From NCBI GenBank assembly GCA_946414625.1, contig CAMKPI010000093.1, forward strand, positions 1 to 6,398: a DNA stretch of 6,398 bases, given 5' to 3'. The position numbers and the translations under genes are program-made. This DNA is from an uncultured Spirochaetaceae bacterium. GTDB taxonomy: Bacteria; Spirochaetota; Spirochaetia; Sphaerochaetales; Sphaerochaetaceae. The stretch's first letter is position 1; every line of letters starts with the position of its first letter. Below the pieces are notes generated by a model. That model was not told the origin of the DNA. It saw only the letters and a list, made by a program, of their open reading frames with translations, and did no database searches. Shown here piece after piece: positions 4,655 through 6,398 of this stretch.

Positions 4655-6157
4655 GTGAGAAAAACAAGCAAAAGACTATATTCCAGTATAGTCGTTTCTT
4701 TATTGACCGCGCTTGCTTTGTGCCTTGTTGTTTCCTGCGGCGGACCCGTCCATGGCGACGGAGGGGCTGCTGTCAAAGGGAGCATTGATGTGTACTCGGT
4801 TGGCGGGGCAAAGGCTTTGAACGATTGGACCCATGTCTATACACACCAGGTTTCATCGATGGATGTCGCGGATTCCGATTTCAGGGCTATCGAGGCTCTG
4901 TTTGCGGAGGGCGGGCAGTTCGCCGGTCAGACAATCAAGGGCCTGAAATTCAATAATATTCGCACGATAGAGGGCATTTATACCCACGAAGAGTCCTCTT
5001 TGACGGATCTTGTTTTTGACGAAAAACTCGAGAGGATAGGGGAGAATGTTTTCCATACCTCGTATCATTTAAAAAGAGTTGTCTTCAATAATCCGGATGG
5101 CGTGTCGGTTGTCTCTGAACAGGAAATATCTTCTTTCCCACTTGCGGGTCAGTATTTAGATCCTGCCGGATGCGCGTTCAGCGTACCCTTCTCTTCGAAA
5201 GACAAATATAAGAATGATCTGTCGGTTTTTATCGGCGACATCGGGTACCTTGAGCTCTTTGTAAGCATTAAATTCGACACGGTGACAGCCAATGGATCCG
5301 ATCCTGCTTTTGGCACTCCGAGTCTGAACGGTGAAGAACTTTCTAATGTACCCGTTGGGCGTACAAGCCCGACAGCCGCCGGCTACATCCCGACAATGGA
5401 TGGATGGGTGTTCGAAGGATATTTTACCTCTGCGGAAAACAACGATGCAATGATTTTCACGACCGCGGGCGACATGGTGCCGTCTGTTGACGGATACTCA
5501 AATGCAAAAGCGTCTTGGGTAAAAGAGGACGAGTCAACCACGGTATACGGTCACTGGTCAAAGGAAAAGTATAGTGTGGAATTCTCATCCAACAACGGTA
5601 ATCTTGGAACCATCGATGCTGAGGTTGTTCCAAATGTCGAGTTTGGTGCGGAACTTACAATAGGAGAGGATGATAGCGGAAATTCAACTATTTCCCTGAC
5701 AAATGCGGACGGCGAAGAGATCGTTGTCACAGCCACTCCTAAAGAGGCAACAACCAAGACGACATTTGTGTTTGATTCATGGCGTCTGAACGGCGAAGAG
5801 ATCTCCACGGGAGCAAAGATTGGCGGTGCGGACGAGATTACCGCTCAGTTTACCAGCTACACGAATCCCGGCTTCGGTCCCGTACTCAAGGAAGATACCA
5901 TAGTTGACATCGACGCAGGAAACAAACGGGTATACCTTGCATACAGCTTCATATACCATGCAAGGGTAACTGACATATCCGGCATCTCGCCATATGGCGA
6001 TTATACCTCTGTTGAGGGCATATACACGGATCCTGTCGGAGGTGTGAAAGTGATTGAGGCTGACGGAACGTTTGTTCCTGGTATAGACGGCTATACCGAC
6101 GAGACCGGCTGGGCATGCACATCCAGCAAAGTCACACTCTATGTGCATTGGAACTAA
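4655..6157 (+). CDS. Putative surface lipoprotein with BspA-like leucine-rich segment and InlB-type repeats
   Basis: The product is a 500-residue exported lipoprotein. The signal peptide has a basic start (MRKTSKR), a hydrophobic core (about residues 12-26) and the lipobox V-V-S-C28. The -3 Val instead of Leu is permissive, as in spirochaetes. Residues about 95-145 resemble a BspA-type leucine-rich repeat (LTDLVFDEKLERIGENVFHT then LKRVVF). Three beta-rich segments follow, at about 203-301, 306-400 and 414-500. The first and third share a clear pattern: EG-[YI]-[FY]-T, then VP-x-[VI]-DGY, then T-x-Y-x-HW (ending TTVYGHW and TLYVHWN), like the Listeria/Bacteroides InlB B-repeat. The middle copy is divergent (FVFDSWRLNGEEI). 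Such proteins are usually on the cell surface and can mediate adhesion or binding; no enzyme motif is seen. The stop lies 12 nt before the next lipoprotein gene. The true ligand is unknown. Confidence 0.85.
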   Translation: MRKTSKRLYSSIVVSLLTALALCLVVSCGGPVHGDGGAAVKGSIDVYSVGGAKALNDWTHVYTHQVSSMDVADSDFRAIEALFAEGGQFAGQTIKGLKFNNIRTIEGIYTHEESSLTDLVFDEKLERIGENVFHTSYHLKRVVFNNPDGVSVVSEQEISSFPLAGQYLDPAGCAFSVPFSSKDKYKNDLSVFIGDIGYLELFVSIKFDTVTANGSDPAFGTPSLNGEELSNVPVGRTSPTAAGYIPTMDGWVFEGYFTSAENNDAMIFTTAGDMVPSVDGYSNAKASWVKEDESTTVYGHWSKEKYSVEFSSNNGNLGTIDAEVVPNVEFGAELTIGEDDSGNSTISLTNADGEEIVVTATPKEATTKTTFVFDSWRLNGEEISTGAKIGGADEITAQFTSYTNPGFGPVLKEDTIVDIDAGNKRVYLAYSFIYHARVTDISGISPYGDYTSVEGIYTDPVGGVKVIEADGTFVPGIDGYTDETGWACTSSKVTLYVHWN

Positions 6158-6169
6158 GGGGGGAGCGGA

Positions 6170-6398
6170 ATGAAAAAGATAAGGAATATTCTTATTGCGG
6201 CAACTCTCTGCCTTGCGGTTTTCGTCCTCTCGTCGTGTTCCGATGACGTTTCGCATGCAGTTGAGAGCAGGATTTCCGCATCCCAGACTCAGGCTAATGC
6301 GGAATATGCCAGTGTGAGTTTTGTTGCAGACAGATCGAGCGATTCCAAAGCTCTTTCTTCTGCCATATCTGAAGGACTATCCGATTTTAACGGTGGTG
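6170..6398 (+). CDS. N-terminal part of a second putative lipoprotein (3' truncated)
   Basis: ATG 6170 is preceded by a G-rich ribosome binding site (AAGGGGGGAG, 6156-6165) that overlaps the stop codon of the previous gene. The window ends after 76 codons with the frame still open. The N terminus is a textbook lipoprotein signal: MKKIRN, a hydrophobic stretch at residues 7-20, and the lipobox L20-S-S-C23, followed by S-D-D. The mature part so far is Ser/Ala-rich (for example SSDSKALSSAISEGL) and not recognisable. The 12-nt gap shows co-transcription with the repeat lipoprotein, so the two may be exported together or form one surface assembly. Acidic residues just after the lipidated Cys may affect inner- versus outer-membrane sorting, but the sorting rule in this organism is unknown. 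Confidence 0.88.
   Translation, partial: MKKIRNILIAATLCLAVFVLSSCSDDVSHAVESRISASQTQANAEYASVSFVADRSSDSKALSSAISEGLSDFNGG

Noticed and set aside
5777..6256. 159-codon antisense open frame across the lipoprotein junction
   Set aside because: It overlaps two supported lipoprotein genes and their ribosome binding site; it has no recognisable domain.

Overview
The window looks like chromosomal DNA of an anaerobic, double-membraned bacterium with roughly balanced base composition. A host-associated spirochaete (Treponema or Sphaerochaeta relatives) is my best guess. It rests on three things: a rubrerythrin with an N-terminal rubredoxin domain, typical of strict anaerobes; a run of lipoproteins with BspA-like and InlB-like repeats; and relaxed lipoboxes with GTG/TTG starts. 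This is an inference, because no marker gene is present.

Layout. (1) Positions 1-666 hold the 3' end of a + strand gene for a coiled-coil protein of unknown function. It is followed by three tandem 19-bp repeats and a strong bidirectional terminator at 765-803. (2) A - strand rubrerythrin gene (834-1394) converges on that terminator. Its upstream DNA (1435-1528) can fold, in the rubrerythrin mRNA sense, into a three-way junction just downstream of a candidate promoter. (3) The intergenic block 1562-1946 has no credible gene but contains several hairpins and an inverted repeat. (4) A + strand pair follows: an SSS-family sodium/solute symporter resembling PutP (1981-3465) and, 39 bp later, a CDP-alcohol phosphatidyltransferase resembling PgsA (3505-4317). 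The second protein carries an unusual acidic N-terminal extension of about 95 residues. A clear terminator at 4353-4376 ends this unit. (5) After a spacer with a 15-bp palindrome, a promoter candidate and a leader of about 140 nt, two lipoprotein genes lie in tandem: 4655-6157, complete, and 6170 to the window end, truncated.

How the genes fit together. The rubrerythrin gene is a stand-alone peroxide defence unit. The symporter and phosphatidyltransferase are probably co-transcribed; both products are inner-membrane proteins, but no shared pathway is evident. The two lipoproteins form a surface-protein cluster that continues past the right edge.

I see no mobile element, CRISPR array, tRNA or rRNA. 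The most interesting items are the structured rubrerythrin leader, the phosphatidyltransferase extension, the hairpin-rich block before the symporter and the repeat lipoprotein pair. Nothing in the window amounts to an obvious new multi-gene system.
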